Below, piece after piece: positions 49,271 through 62,001 of a stretch of DNA of 64,000 nucleotides. The notes beneath the pieces are model-generated. The model was not told where the DNA came from. It was given only the letters and a program-made list of their open reading frames with translations, and did no database searches. Source of the stretch: Lethocerus indicus (Eukaryota > Arthropoda > Insecta > Hemiptera > Belostomatidae). The position numbers were made by a program, and so were the translations under genes. The stretch spans positions 9,661,393 through 9,725,392 of the forward strand of contig JACDQD010000002.1 in the NCBI GenBank assembly GCA_019843655.1, given 5' to 3'. Within the stretch, counting starts at the first letter, position 1; each line of letters begins with the position of its first letter.

Positions 49271-50225
49271 TACATAACGGTTCTAAATGATATTTAAACT
49301 ATCTCACTGCCTATGGTACAGGTAAAAACACCCTAGTTCCCATTATATATGTGGGGATAATATCCCCGGTAATAGTTCAATATATTTAATTAACAAAAGA
49401 GGAATCTATTTCATCCGATTGTAACGATGATCTTGATTTTACGATAAGGGATGTAAACAACACAACAGCTAAACACCATTTCGTGTCAACCTTCCTGTTA
49501 CATTTATTTAATTAAATACAGTCACGCTAACGTTGTACATTAACGCCGACGATAATTACCTAATCGTCTCTTAAAAGCTCCTTCACAGTCTATATTAGCT
49601 AAGTACAATAAATGATTCTAATTCTTTGAAGAAGAAAGAACGACGAAATAGGAGAAAGCTCAAAATGATTATCTCGGTCTCATCGAGTCCCTGCGGGGAT
49701 TCACTCTTGCAGCTGGCACATTTTCTTCTTCAATATTGCTGGAGGGATTTCGCTTGGGGGTTGGCGGTGGCCCGAAATTCCCCGCCGATAACGTCCCGTA
49801 AAAATCCACAAGAAAATGAATCCTCGCCGCAGATAAGCCGCCGTTCCCTTACAAAAGGAATTATTATATCTCGGTAAATGAGAGCCGACGCCCCGAACAA
49901 AAGCCGCCCAAACCGGGGATTTATCCAGCCTCAGGTCTCCGGCTGCCTTCCACAACGCTAATTTACATATTCATCGCTTCCTAATTATGTTTAGTATATT
50001 TTATCATTCGATTGTCAGGGTCAATGTTCAATTAAGTGGTTAGAATCATGTTGCACCTCTCTAACCAACAAGATTTACTATTTAAAAAATCTTTACTTCA
50101 CTTAATTTATTTCATCTTTTTTACAGTCTAAACAAGTACATTATTTCTTTTCCTCGAACTTAGACATTATATATGGGCATCTCGCCGCGTATTGTCCGCA
50201 GTGATCTTATAGATGGGAAGCAGTT
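49271..50225. other. Non-coding DNA
   Basis: AT-rich, with a moderately GC-rich patch at 49660-49950 bearing frames on both strands (83 plus, 84 minus) that have no domain. Confidence 0.5.
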
Positions 50226-50383
50226 TTAAGGAACGATTCCGGCATCCCTAAAGGTATTATCTTCAACTTTATTCAATTTGTAAACCTCAGTCGTCATTTC
50301 AAACCAACCGAAAGGGCTCAAGTTGGCGGCCTTCGCCGACATGATTATCTGGCTTAAGAAACTTCTGCCGGGACTCGAAAACT
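50226..50383 (-). CDS. Possible terminal exon, unrecognised
   Basis: On the minus strand an acceptor-like TTTGCCAATTGTCTTACAG ends at about 50384 and is followed by an open frame to a stop at 50226. The conceptual residues begin FSSPGRSFLSQIIMSAKAAN and continue LSPFGWFEMTTEVYKLNKV. Codon use looks more even than in neighbouring frames. There is a loose resemblance in spacing (a small-residue helix, then a Gly-aromatic-Phe turn) to the last segment of insect chemoreceptors, but this is too weak to assign. An upstream ATG at 50435 in the same frame would make a 69-residue frame instead. No partner exon was found. Confidence 0.2.
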
Positions 50384-50435
50384 CTGTAAGACAATTGGCA
50401 AACAAATTAGACCGGTAGAAAATCAAAATAAACAA

Positions 50436-51589
50436 AACCTCGACTGAAGCTATACTTTTATAAACAGAAATATTTACTCGTTTATTATGAAATAATTTAC
50501 AACAAACAGTAAGGACAAGAAAAAAAGGATGTTGGTATTAAAAAATTTGGGACTGCTGTGTTCAATTTACACATGTCTTTAAATAAAGAGTCGAAACACG
50601 AATTTTGTCAAGAGCTTAAACTTAAATTCACAACAGCCTTCCATAGAATAACGACATGCTAAAATTCGGCTTACTTAGATATAACGGGAATTCAAAATAT
50701 ATTTCTACTCCTTTTATCATAACTGCGCTCTGAATATTCTAATTTGTGTATTATCACAAATAAATTAGGAAATTCTACTCGCTATTTAACATGTTTAACA
50801 AGGGAAGGAAATTAAATATCGTCTATTATTAAATACCATTCTCATTTAAAGTTTTGAGGAAGCCTGTTAAAGACTTTCAAAGCTTAAATACAATATAAAT
50901 TATTTCCGAGTTGGCGGCTTATTGCACTTGAAAACATCTTTACAACTTGGGAATCTTAAAAAAAGCGACCAAACACTCCGGACTTTATCGTAAATAAATT
51001 TTAAAAGAGAAAAAATGTCAAAATTATCAACAAATTCAATTTATACTCGAATAACATTCGAAGCACTCACTAAAATTAGGTTGACATCTCTGAACCGTCA
51101 GAAATTGGGAACAGATGTCGGCCTCTCTGAAGCTCATCCCCTTTAATATTGATTTATTATTCAATGGTGTTTGTGGCCGGACATTAGTGTTTTATTTATA
51201 GGGCGCCAGCTCGCATTTCTCCAGCTTCCCATCCATTAAAACAGTGGCGTTAATTATTAACTTTCCGTAAAGTGCTTTTGTGCTCTGTCATGTTGTATTT
51301 ACGGAATAAGAGTATGAAGTTTTTGAACGGTTTTTATCCGGATTCATTGCATTAACCCCAATTAATTAATGTAATACAATATCACTTAAAATATCATCCG
51401 GGCAGAGTGTATAATTATTCTCAATTAATCATTGGATAATTAGAAGTATGACAATATTGCAATAAGAATCAAAAGAACAATAATCAATTATACTTTCCAG
51501 GAAATGCGAGGTCTATTTTTCAGTCTTAATTTCAGTCCGATGAAATTAGTTCTCCGAGAAATGAATTAAGGATGCATTACTTTAACGAG
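50436..51589. other. AT-rich non-coding DNA
   Basis: No open frame above 60 codons occurs. AT-rich, single-copy sequence with ATTAAT words near 51350-51440. Nothing recognisable. Confidence 0.6.
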
Positions 51590-51855
51590 GATTTCGTGTA
51601 TTTCTGTCTCCTCTCAATAGTTTGGTCTTTTGTTAGACCGGTTTCAGCTGTTCGCCATGTTCAGTAAGCGGTGTTAGTCACTGTTGAATGTTTCCTGGGC
51701 ATCCTCACTGTCCGCTTGCACCAATAAACTACCGCCCTCTGAGGTTGGTGCGGACATGTACTTAACTAAAGTTCGTTGGGTGCATTTGCACCGATAAACT
51801 AGCGCTCCCTGAGAGTGATGCGGAAATGTACTCAACTAAAGGTCGTTTGGTGGAT
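51590..51855 (+). mobile_element. Family A element, left part with two 70-bp internal repeats
   Basis: The left arm begins ATTTCGTGTATTTCTGTCTC and runs through TTAGACCGGTTTCAGCTG to GGGCATCCTCACTG. It then passes directly into two tandem units of a 70-bp repeat (CCAATAAACT at 51721 and CCGATAAACT at 51791; each has GTGCGGA or ATGCGGA, then ATGTACT and CTAAAG). The right arm is absent, so the copy is truncated or rearranged. No clear target-site duplication. Confidence 0.78.
51633..51667 (-). ncRNA. Hammerhead-like motif with covarying stem I, core mutated
   Basis: On the minus strand TTA precedes CTGAACA and TAA follows ACCGGTC, so stem I pairs TTA/TAA where other copies pair CTA/TAG. This is a compensatory change that keeps the stem. 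Stem II is GGC/GCT with one G-T pair. The core has C in place of the conserved G of CTGANGA, which would be expected to inactivate cleavage. Confidence 0.3.
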
Positions 51856-52527
51856 TCTTATTAAAGGGATATTCATTAAATAGCAATTTTTAGAAGGAAA
51901 ATGTCGAATAAACCGAATAATCAGCAAATATAGCCATATTAATTTATAAATAATGGAAATATATATAACAGTTATTAATTCCCTTTGTCAATGCAAGTAT
52001 CACAATCGACATTGGTATCCTCCCACATCGAGGGATAGACCACTGCTTTTACTATGCCTATTATAACATAATTTTAATTTCCTGATTCATCTCGACACTT
52101 CGACTGTATATTCGAAGGAAAAAAATTTAAAAATACGATTTTTATCAACAAACGCAGTAACACCGAGAAATGAATGTTTTTCCGTTAGAAAATAATCCGT
52201 AAAGCGGAAAGCGAAACCGGGCAAAAGGGTTTATAATGGAGCCGGCTCAAACTATTCCGGTCGCCAATCTCGTATTGATTCATGTATCAATGGTGGCTAT
52301 TTATTTATGGCCATCCGGAGGCACAAACATCCGAGCCGACCAACGCCGCTCCACAAACAATCCGGCCAGTATAAACAGTTTGTGTTTCCGACTGAACCTC
52401 TCCATTAGTCTCGTGCCCTTTACAAATTAAGACAGAGACTAGTTGCATAAACAGTCGAGTTTTAGATTTCAAACTTCGCCTGCCCCCTCAATTGGGTGAC
52501 CCCTCGTCACATCAAACCCAACCTCCG

Positions 52528-52554
52528 CCCCCACCCCCAGCCCTACTTCGCCCC
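52528..52554 (-). other. G-quadruplex motif on the minus strand
   Basis: CCCCC-a-CCCCC-ag-CCC-tacttcg-CCCC on the plus strand gives four G-runs with loops of 1, 2 and 7 bases on the minus strand, a valid quadruplex pattern. Confidence 0.6.
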
Positions 52555-54581
52555 TTGGTAATCCTCAAACGAAAACAACACCACCGAGCTCAACCTTCTC
52601 CCTTTCAATTGATCAACTTGTTATCTCTAAGCCGTTGCAACAATATTTATTTACCGGGTATTTAAAGACTATAACACGAGTTTACGCTTATTTAATTAAT
52701 ACACCCAATTTAATTTGATAACATCTACCCATTTAGTTAATTTAAGACTGGTACGGGGCTATGTAAGCAATTTTCCTTACGGTGTCCCACAGTCCACCTA
52801 TTTTAGCAACCTACAGTTCAGTGCTATACCACTTAAATTATAGATTTATAACAAATTCTACGCCAAAAACTATAAACTAACGACCGGCAGATTGAAGACA
52901 ACGAAAATTACGCCTGACCGAAAAATCACAGAGGCGTTCCTAGGTTGGCTGATCGTAGTCAAGAGGCCAGTGCTCTCAAGTATTCTCGATCTTTGCTATT
53001 ACCGCCGTTTCCTCGAGTTTTCAGTGGCGGCTGAAAATGTTATCACCGGCCAGGTACACCAAGTGGACCGTTAGTGATGGCTGCTTACCTGCCCTTCAAC
53101 CAATTAGTAGTCACCCGAATACTCCGCTATATATACGTAGTCTAATTTTCCGAATTTTCTTTTCCCCCAGCATTTTCTTTCCGTTTCTCTCCTGGTTTCC
53201 TTCTTCCCTGCCTTACCGGCAGCCCTGTCACCGGCCCCGCCTCTCATATTTATCTTGTAAAACCTCTTTGAGAATTTTGATTAACCATTCCGTAGCTATA
53301 GTAGAAACTAGAAAGGTTTTGTGTAATTAATTTGAAAGAGTTGAATCATTATTTTTTAAATTTTAAAGCATTTTATAAGCATTTCATGCCTTTAGAATTA
53401 TATTTCATCCGGATTATAGAATTATCGATTCTAAAATATTCAACTGCAGAAATTATTTGAAGCTAATAAAACCATATTCTGTTGAATATATCAAAGTGAA
53501 AGATAATATTGTTCTTTTATAACTGAAGCCCTTTAAATTTTAATCGCATTGATCCCTTTGAATAAATTAGAGTTAATTGTCACCGACAATCAGTCAAAGG
53601 CAGAGGTAATGAAATTAGGAATGAAATTTTCGCCCCGAAACGGAGAGTTATATCTGGAGAGAGATTCTTGTTCGAAAATCAATTTTCTACTTCCTCGATA
53701 ACTTTTTATTGTTGCAATTAAAGCGTGGGTGGGGGGAATAATATCTTTAAGGCAAAAAGGGGCAAAGGCCAAGCAAACTTTACTTACCACAATATTACAC
53801 CGCAATCGGAAGTTATAAAAAAGGGAGCTCTATAAATGTTGAGAGGTGTAAAATTAAATCTCCGCCCCCCACTTAGTCCGATTGGCATCATTAAACCGGG
53901 GAAATTGATCTCCATTCAGTTGGCCGCCGAATGAAAAACTAGGCACTCGGCTGCGAAACTGCTAGCGACGTTTACGAGCTGTTGAGAAATCAAATACGAC
54001 TTATTATCGTCGGCCGATCTGATTAGTTGGCATTGGCTTTATTGCTTCCATCGTTATTATTGCCGATTTTTAAACCCAGAATACTAAACGAACTAATATA
54101 CCGATATTTAATTTATATTATATTACTCTGTTACCTCAAAAGTATTATTAACCCCCGGAAGAATCGGGGCGCAAACCCGCAAATAATATAAAATGTTTAT
54201 TGTATATCAACAATCAATATTATATCAACTAATTACTCGCATTATTTTCCTCAAAACTATTTACCTAGCCCTTATATTAATATTAAATCACCTGTGACAT
54301 GATTTACGGCACAAGAGTCAGCACAGGGCGAAGGTGATTTTACTCGGCAACGAGGGCAATAACGTCCCTGAGCGTTCGTTCAGCTGGAACCGACTACTGA
54401 TTGGACCCCGTAGAAAGAGTCCAACTCGAACGCTTCAGTCACCCAATGTAGGTATCCATTGAAATATGCCAAAAATAAACTCATCAATAAATTTTAACTA
54501 ACCTCGGATGGTTCATCTCTGTTCTACACTAGGTGGTATTAAAATTAAATTAGAATTTTATTGAGTCCCTAAAGGTTTCCG

Positions 54582-54609
54582 GTTATTTATTTTTATTTAT
54601 TTATTTATT
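54582..54609. repeat. (TTTA)n microsatellite
   Basis: About six TTTA units with one extra T, followed by TTGGCTC. Confidence 0.9.
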
Positions 54610-55000
54610 GGCTCTACTGCCAGATGTTCTGCTTTAACAACCTCTCGGAAATTTCAGCCGTATCAGAAGTGGGTTCCAAACTGCAAATTGGAATTGATCA
54701 GAAGTAAACTAGTTCTTTGATCCTTATTCTACTGAATCCTGTTCATCTTGTTCTCTCTCACCTTGTACAGGATGCTCCGGACTGAAAGTTCGTGTCTATT
54801 TGGACTAATTGTTCCTCTTACGGAATACTACAGTCGGTACTAAGAAACAGGAGAAAAATCGAACGGCCGACAATCGTACGACTGAGGCAGAGGGGGACCT
54901 GAAAAGGTTTTCTTTATTCGGCAATAAAGGTAGAGGTGAGAGCGGATATCAATTGATTGTCTCTCAAGTGAGAGACATTGGCTATCCGGGAGGCAATTGA

Positions 55001-55350
55001 GGGTCGGGCCCGGGCTGCTAATAGCAGGGCTTCCAATAGAACCGGCCCAATTCCCCTCTTCCTTCCACTTCCCCACCCTTCCACCCGCCCTTCCTTCCCC
55101 CGCTTTAACTTATTATCCCGCTCCCAATTTCTTTCCATAATTATTTCCTTGGATCCCACCACTCCCCCACCCACTTCCGAATTGCGGAATAAATTCGGCG
55201 TTCAATTCCCTCTCACCTTTTATTTTATGTAACGCTTCCGCGAATTATTTCCCCCTCCCTTTCCCGCCGTTTCCCTGTTTCCAATCCCGACCGCTCTACT
55301 TTCTTTACTTCCTCCCGCCGGTGATAAAATGAATCTTCCGATCATTAAAG
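55001..55350. promoter_or_regulatory. Pyrimidine-rich GC island
   Basis: The plus strand from about 55048 to 55320 is dominated by C and T (CCCCTCTTCCTTCCACTTCC-type sequence). The minus strand is correspondingly purine-rich. Overlapping frames (84 plus; 78 and 86 minus) have no domain. Such tracts can be nucleosome-poor or triplex-prone, but no function can be assigned. Confidence 0.35.
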
Positions 55351-58300
55351 GCAATTCCTATCCCGTTAATGCGGTTTACGCCGAATATTTGTGCTCTCCT
55401 GGACGGGGGCGCTATTTCCTGCGTGCTTTTCGAAGATACCGAATGTGAGCCGAGGGTCTGATTTACCGTTTCTTCGATTTAAATACTTTAAGGCTTAGGT
55501 TCGGTGAAAGAAGCCTCCGAACCGTTGAATAAAATTATAATTTTTTATTTCGCGACTACGTCCATTGATATTCTTTTGCCTTAGTTCGTTTTTTTATAGT
55601 CGTATGCTTCATTTTATGGAATACAATAAAATTAATATAAGAAAAATTACCGGAAGAACTGAAACAACGGTGAAGGAATAAGAATAAATGCCAGGCTGAA
55701 TCCAGTTCAATTTCAGACATACATTCCGCTTGCCTAATAGGTCTCCGAATCGTTTCGAATCTGACCGCAGCTGTATATATTTTGTTACCTCTTTTTTTAT
55801 ATCTTCTTTTTTTGTCACAGTTTGAAAAATAATGAATAAGAGAAGAATGGGTTTTAACTTGTCCGGGAGGATGACAGGGTCCTGAGCGATTGTCCGACCG
55901 GTGAAATATGGTTCCAACTGGTATGCGCAATGACTGTTATTTATATCTTCCCGCTCCCTCTATGGAAATTTCTCCAGAACGAATTCTCGAAAAAATGGAA
56001 GGCGGATAGGTACGTCTACAGTATTGAAATGCAGATGTATCGCATCCATTTGGGAAATATATATCCATAAAAGTATGCCAAAACATTCTACAACCGATGA
56101 TAAACATCTTATTTATAATTATGCATTAAGATTAATATTCTCTAAGGACATTAAAGCACCCAGATACACACACATACACAAATAAATTTATTAGTTGAAA
56201 TTATTAATTTTTACTTAGTTGGTAGTTACATTGACTGATAAAGTGATAACTTTGTTTATACAAATATCTTTCACCAAAAACCCATTAAGATGGAACGAAA
56301 TCAGGGTTGTTCTATATTTTGTTAGTTCAAAAGGCCCATCTGTTTTAGAGACTGGGCTCGAGTCGTGTGCGAATTTACAAAGAAAATAGAATTTCGTTTC
56401 TAACCTTCGATTTATGAAGCCCACCCGGGTTATGAGCGAAAATCGTTCGCCTTAAGTGAGAAACATTTTCAAGCTCGTGTTATAAGTTGAAAGTGAAAAC
56501 GATCAAATATTTACCGAGTTCAGCAAACCAATTAAGCTTAAAAGGGTGTTTAGAAGGGTTGGGACAAGTCCAAGAGGTAGAGCTCCCAATGATAGGCATA
56601 CTAATCTCCGGGCGGCCCGGACGGCATAATGACATTATACACGCGACATTTCCCCCCGTGTATTTTCTCCTTAGTGCTAATTGGGCATATTCAGTTTCAC
56701 GAGATTCCTGCAGGCGCCAAAATCCTTTTCATCCTACTGTCAGAACAGGAGTAGAAAAACCCATTGCTACGGTCACCTGAATTTTGGCGCTGTATCGTTT
56801 ATTGGTATACTATGGTTTTAAATACCATTTTAATCGAGATATAGGTTATCTATTATTTTATTCCAATACAAGTTTATTTATTGTTCTTCGAGGACGCATT
56901 CTTTGTGTTGTAACTCGCTAATATTTAGTTAGATTTTGCATTTGCATATACACATGTTTCTAATCATTAAGTACTCCGTTATAAGGGTAGGGGGCATAAG
57001 GTCACTTGAAAACGATTGTTTCAGTGACTTCGGTCCCTGGTAGTGAATTCGGTTTAATTTCGGTGTGCCCACTCCAGTCCTACTTTAAAGTGGTTCGCCG
57101 GCGAGGAAAGCCCAATAAAAACCGGTCCTATATTTCGCATGCATTGGACCGCAGATTGATTTTGCCGGAGTTCCCGTACATTCACCTGTAAAATCTCTGT
57201 CGAGATTTATTAAAACATTTTTACTGCAAGAAACAGAATATACACATCGGGGTGCCTCCATATCAAATGCATAATCCGAATGATGGGAGTACCTCTTCCG
57301 CCATCGGTCCACAATTTAATCTATTTTAATAGGAGGCATAAATGCTGCAAAATTAGTACTAAATCTGGGGTCGTCTACTAGCTCAATGAAAACGTCGGAG
57401 CGCTGGCCCTAATCTGAACATAAATGTCAACTTGATGAAAATAATGCATCCACGGAAAGAATGATGAAAATCGCCTGATAACAGTCAAAAGACGTACGGA
57501 AGACTTCTATTTAGTAACTAATGGCCTTCGGATACAAACCCACCCGATCCCCTCATAAATGCGAACCTCCCTTAAGGATATGATAGTCACGTTACGGCTG
57601 GTAAAAAAGAGGACCAAGTCGGGAATCGATTTATAGGCAAACGACACAATAAAAAACCTTTCATTATTAACCAACGTAGTTAAAGCGGAGGCGAGCTAAC
57701 TACCCTACAGTATGGAAATCGCCCCATCCCGAAAGCTAACAAACCGTTAACAAAGCCCATACCGCTCCGTGAGCCTGTTACCAGGCCCTTACAAAATAAC
57801 GGAAATAATCATCTCTCCACACTCCACGGTAAAACTCCCTCAAAATTACACCTCCGAAGCGTCTAAACAAACAATCGAATGTGAGTCAACTCTCTATGGT
57901 CTTTAGGTCATTTCGAATTCTCTAGTGATACCAGACAGTGAAGACGTGTTCAATACACTATGTAGTATAGTCTCTTGTTTACAGAATTTTCCATATAGGC
58001 ATCGTATATAAACATCCAAATTCCTTCCTGGCTGAAGTATTAAAAGTAAACTGTAACGCTTTAATAATCCACGAACAAATTGAAGTACTGGTTCTATCTT
58101 TACACTTATTTTGAGAAGTTTCCCGAAATCACCATCGTCAGGTATTTTATTTTCGCGCAGTGTAGTACAGGCAAGTAACTGGCTGCAGCAAAGAAGTGAC
58201 TTAAAAAATATTGCTTAGCTAAAGGGAAGGGATTTGTGAAATTATTCTGAAGAAGTTTACTCGCAAAAGCCATATTGCTTTTTTCTTCACAACTTGTTAA

Positions 58301-59501
58301 ACACATTTAAAGAAGCTTAAAGTACTTTTTGTACCTGTAATCTTTAAACTGTCCTTTGCGGAACATTTAATGTGTTCCATGCGAGTTGAATTGCCTTGCT
58401 GAGGCTGTGCTTATTTAAACAATTTCAAACGCGTTTCCCTGATCGAATTCATTTCTATTTGGCACAAGGATCTAATAATATGTTAAGCATTTGTTCAAAC
58501 TTCTCAGTTACTCATCAATTGTAATAAACCTTTTTTGCTAAAGACAATGAAACTAAATTCATTACTGAATTAATGTATCGAACGATATGTTTTTTCTTAT
58601 ACGATTGTCGTCTTTTTTGTAAATGTTAAATAATGGAGGATTATTTAGTGTTAGGTTCATGTGTTCGAGATCCTGGCCAAAACTCCCTATTCCCGCCCCT
58701 TCAAAATACATACTCGTGTAGTTAAGAACAGACGAAGGAATGGAACGGAACGAACAACTAAGAGGAATTGAAGAAAATTTCTTTGCATCCAGAACGCTCC
58801 GAATTTCTTCTGGAAAAGTGGATCCACTTAACTGTGGCGGCTAGAGTTAGATGCGGTACTAAAAAAGGGGGCCATTGTGCAAAAATCCAATGGTTGGCTG
58901 GTTGTAACTGGCCCGTCATTCCTGTCCCGGACAAAACCACTCGTAATTTCTGTGACGGGCAGTAAAACCGCCCCCGCCACCGTTCACACCACTTTGGATT
59001 CACACGCAAAAAAAAAATATAATAACATTCGCTATGTCATGGCCCTCACTCCACGCTCGTAATTTCGACTCTATTTCAAAAGTACCGACTCTATTTAATT
59101 AATCGCCCGTAGCATAATGATAATTGTTCTAATTGAAAGTGAAAAAATCGCTTGAAAATATTTTATCCCTGACAAATACTGAGTATTGTTTCCCATTTTC
59201 TATCTCCTGCCTCTTTAGTTAAACTTGCTGTATGGATTTCAGTTACCTTACTCGGTATAACTATGAAGTATTCTAGTCCTGAAAACGAGATTATCCCACT
59301 TCGAATTAATATACGCGCTTTAACGATTAAATAACATGAATGGTTGTAATGTGGATGAACACTGTATGATCACATATGTAATAATAGACTAACCGGCTAC
59401 TTATAAGTTGAACTGTCATGCATAAACTATGATTGGTTCATTAATATTCAATTCATAGTTTCTTTTAGTTCATTCACTCGTTTGTTTGGAAGTGAACGTA
59501 A
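55351..59501. other. Long non-coding interval
   Basis: No gene is supported. The 124- and 102-codon minus frames at 55556-55930 overlap in different registers and show no domain. Frames at 56487-56780 (97 plus), 57006-57312 and 58758-59062 are likewise unrecognised. A moderately GC-rich part lies at 58850-58985. Sequence between is AT-rich and single copy. Confidence 0.5.
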
Positions 59502-59892
59502 TGCGTACTGCCTGGAGACTGGTCCTTTAATGTTGTGTTCTGAACTAATTTATTTCCTCTTCATTGTGAGATCATTCCGGCCGTTTTCTCCTAGCGAATC
59601 TTCTTTGGATATATTTTCGATCGTTTCCGAGCAGAGCACCGTATCCCAGCCCCGCCGTGTGAAGGAGTTCACGTTGTCTTCTGACGGCGAGAAAAATCTG
59701 GCAGAGGGACAACCTTAATCCACTTTTCCGGAGATAGCGGATCCCTGGGAAAAATCGGATCGCGCGAATTGACTGAGCGCTGAAAAGTGTTGCCGAAGCA
59801 GCCTCTCGGGCACAAAGAACGTTCCGACACCAAATGCTGTCACGAAGTTTCTTTTTCGCTTCACCGTAGAGCGGAAACGTCTCGTGGTACAT
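59502..59892. repeat. Family B-related flank and GC-richer segment
   Basis: CTGCCTGGAGACTGGTCCTTTAA at about 59507-59529 matches the outer flank of the 20.56 kb family B copy (CTGCCTGGCGACTGG, TTCTTTAACGTTA, TTTTCTTCATCGTGG). From 59570 the sequence is GC-richer and open on both strands: 78 codons plus to 59718 and 119 minus at 59572-59931. I recognise no domain in either. They may be chance frames or remains of a gene. Confidence 0.4.
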
Positions 59893-59980
59893 TACATTGC
59901 AACGGCGAATCATATAGACTTGTACCGTCAAGCAGCCGTATATTGCCGGTCTAGTATACTCGGCGCCGTGCTAATGACGG
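59893..59980 (+). repeat. Family B hairpin repeat
   Basis: Conserved boxes occur in order: ACGGCGAATCATA, GACTTGTACCGTCAAGCAGC, CGTATATTGCCGG, TCTAGTATACTCGG, and CGCCGTGC. The outer stem ACGGCG/CGCCGT is intact, and ATATAGAC pairs approximately with GTCTAGTAT. Confidence 0.75.
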
Positions 59981-60023
59981 GATCATTTTTACTTCGGCTC
60001 TGGTACCGTTGGTTGTCCTATGA

Positions 60024-60115
60024 TAATATTACATTATAACGGCGAATCATAGGCTTATACCGTCGAGCGGTCGTGTATTGCTGTATTACGTGTATTACTC
60101 TCAGCGCCTGGCTAT
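60024..60115 (+). repeat. Family B hairpin repeat, second tandem copy
   Basis: Starting about 130 bases after the preceding copy: TTACATTATAACGGCG, ATCATAGGCTTATACCGTCG, GCGGTCGTGTATTGC, then a diverged TGTATTACGTGTATTAC and CAGCGCC. The right arm is poorly kept. Two copies in the same orientation suggest local duplication. Confidence 0.7.
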
Positions 60116-61435
60116 CGAGAGACCTCGACTGTGCACATGGGCAATCTGTCCTGTATTTATGAAATATGGTAAAATATAAACGAAATAAAAAACATATAAA
60201 TCTAGATATAAGTGAAAAGCGAAAATAAAAAAAATAAACCCCTTAACTTATTCAGCGAAGTGCAATACGGAAAATCACAAGGGCCATAGTACTCCGGATA
60301 TAAGAATGAAGCATATTATTGAATAAATAATACAAGGTATATTATAGAAATAATTATACCTTTTTAATTCTGTTTCATTCTTGAAAATATCTTCCACCCT
60401 GCCACTGTTGTCAGTATTAAAAGACGAATTGTAATATGTTGTGCAATAATATAAAAATAATTAAAAAACATGCACCTGCTTGGTCCTAAATATTTGTTCC
60501 GTATGGGCTGACCGAGGACTATACCATTATAAAAATTCCTGTCTTGTTTTATAACTTGTTTGTCCGATATTTATTGAGGTTTGGAATACTATATTACGTC
60601 CTTATCAAATATTGGTCATTGACAAGAATAAAAAATATGGACAGGTTGGTCTTCATCTAAACTACTTGTCCAATCACATGATTGTACTATAACTTCCAGT
60701 ACTTGTTGCGTACGTTACTTTAAGTATTGTTAAATCTGAGATTCAGACGGTCTATATACGCTCACCTAAAGATAAAACTTCTTAAAACCAGTTCCCAGCG
60801 ATAATCCAGAGTATTGAGACGATTCTGATAATTGAGGATTCCCCTCTGGACGGTTGAAGAGCGTGCCAATGGAGTCGACTCCTGCGTGCCCAACTTCCAG
60901 ATGAATCTTTTAGACTTTTCAGAGTCCACTGCAATTCACTCCTCTCCGCCCTGAAACGAATTCGATGCTGGACCGTTTGTCTAAGGAGACGATGAATTTT
61001 TTACTTGTTAAATCGAGATCTTCCGCTAAAGCAATAGGTAGCGCCGTAGAAAGATAGCCAGTTCAGCACAGATCTATAAGAATTATTACAACGGACGTGT
61101 AACCTTTAGCACATGTCAAAGCCGTTTCTATGATTGATGCGCTCTCAATCGATTGACTGGAAAATGTAACGATGAAATAAATTATTTAACAAAAACAGAA
61201 AAAAATAATTAATATCATCGCTCGTGATATATTAGTTAAACCGGTTAAAGGAAGAAACATATTGGGAATAAATACAATTTATAAAAGAACGAAGAAACCT
61301 GAGTCAGGTTAGGTTAGGTAATTGTGAGCATTTTTCAATGATGAGATTGATCGAAAATGATTCTAAATACAGTAATGATATTAAGACAAAAGATTCTATT
61401 AGAAAATAAAAACACAAAAATCCATTATTGAAATA
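60116..61435. other. Non-coding DNA
   Basis: AT-rich to 60780, then a more balanced segment 60780-61160 with no convincing frame. CAGGTTAGGTTAGG at 61304-61317 resembles two units of the arthropod TTAGG telomere repeat but is far too short to be telomeric. Confidence 0.5.
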
Positions 61436-61450
61436 GTTACTTCTTTTTTA
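61436..61450 (+). repeat. Target-site duplication, left copy
   Basis: GTTACTTCTTTTTTA here is repeated as GTTACTTCTTTTTA at 62395-62408, differing by one T in a T-run. The two flank the composite family A element exactly at its recognisable ends. Confidence 0.75.
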
Positions 61451-62001
61451 GAATACCTGTTTTGTGGTCTGCGAGGGGTTGGAATACCGTAAATTTCGTG
61501 TATTTCTGTCTCCTTTCGCTGGTGTGGTCTTTTGCGTAGACCGGCTGAGTGCCCCCTGAGGATGGTACGGAAATGTACATAACTAAAGTTCGTTGGGTGC
61601 ACTTGCACCGATAAACTAGCGCCCCTTGAGAGTGGTGCGGAAATGTACTTAACTAAAGTTCGTTGGGTGCACTTACACCGATTAACTAGATTACTAAAAA
61701 TAAATTTTTTTCAATAAATGTTGAGTCAAAACAAAAACTTTTATGACCGTAAATACACAATACCAGTTAGGTTTTCTGTTATACATTTGGAAGTCAGAAC
61801 CTAATAGTTGTGACCAGTTGTGTCATCAAATATATATTTGACCGATAATCCGACAAAAACTTAAGTCGATTAACAAAATCCCTCCCAACCAAGACACATA
61901 TATATACACACGACAAACAGACAACCACCACAGTACAAGTTACAGTGACACTGCAGTGAGGATGCCCAAAAAACATCCAAAGTTCCAAAGTGACTAACAC
62001 C

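Larger units (their letters stand above)
51856..55000. other. Long non-coding interval
   Basis: No gene is supported. A GC-richer stretch at 52200-52620 ends with a C-run group (listed separately). A pyrimidine-rich tract lies at 53150-53230. Frames of 60-97 codons (52236, 52892, 53037, 53590) have no domain. A TTTA tandem is listed at 54582. Most of the rest is AT-rich. Confidence 0.5.

Noticed and set aside
59572..59931. 119-codon minus frame as a gene
   Set aside because: Basic, low-information protein with no domain, open on both strands because of local GC content, and its start overlaps a family B hairpin.
61304..61317. Arthropod TTAGG telomeric repeat
   Set aside because: Only about two units are present, within ordinary single-copy DNA.
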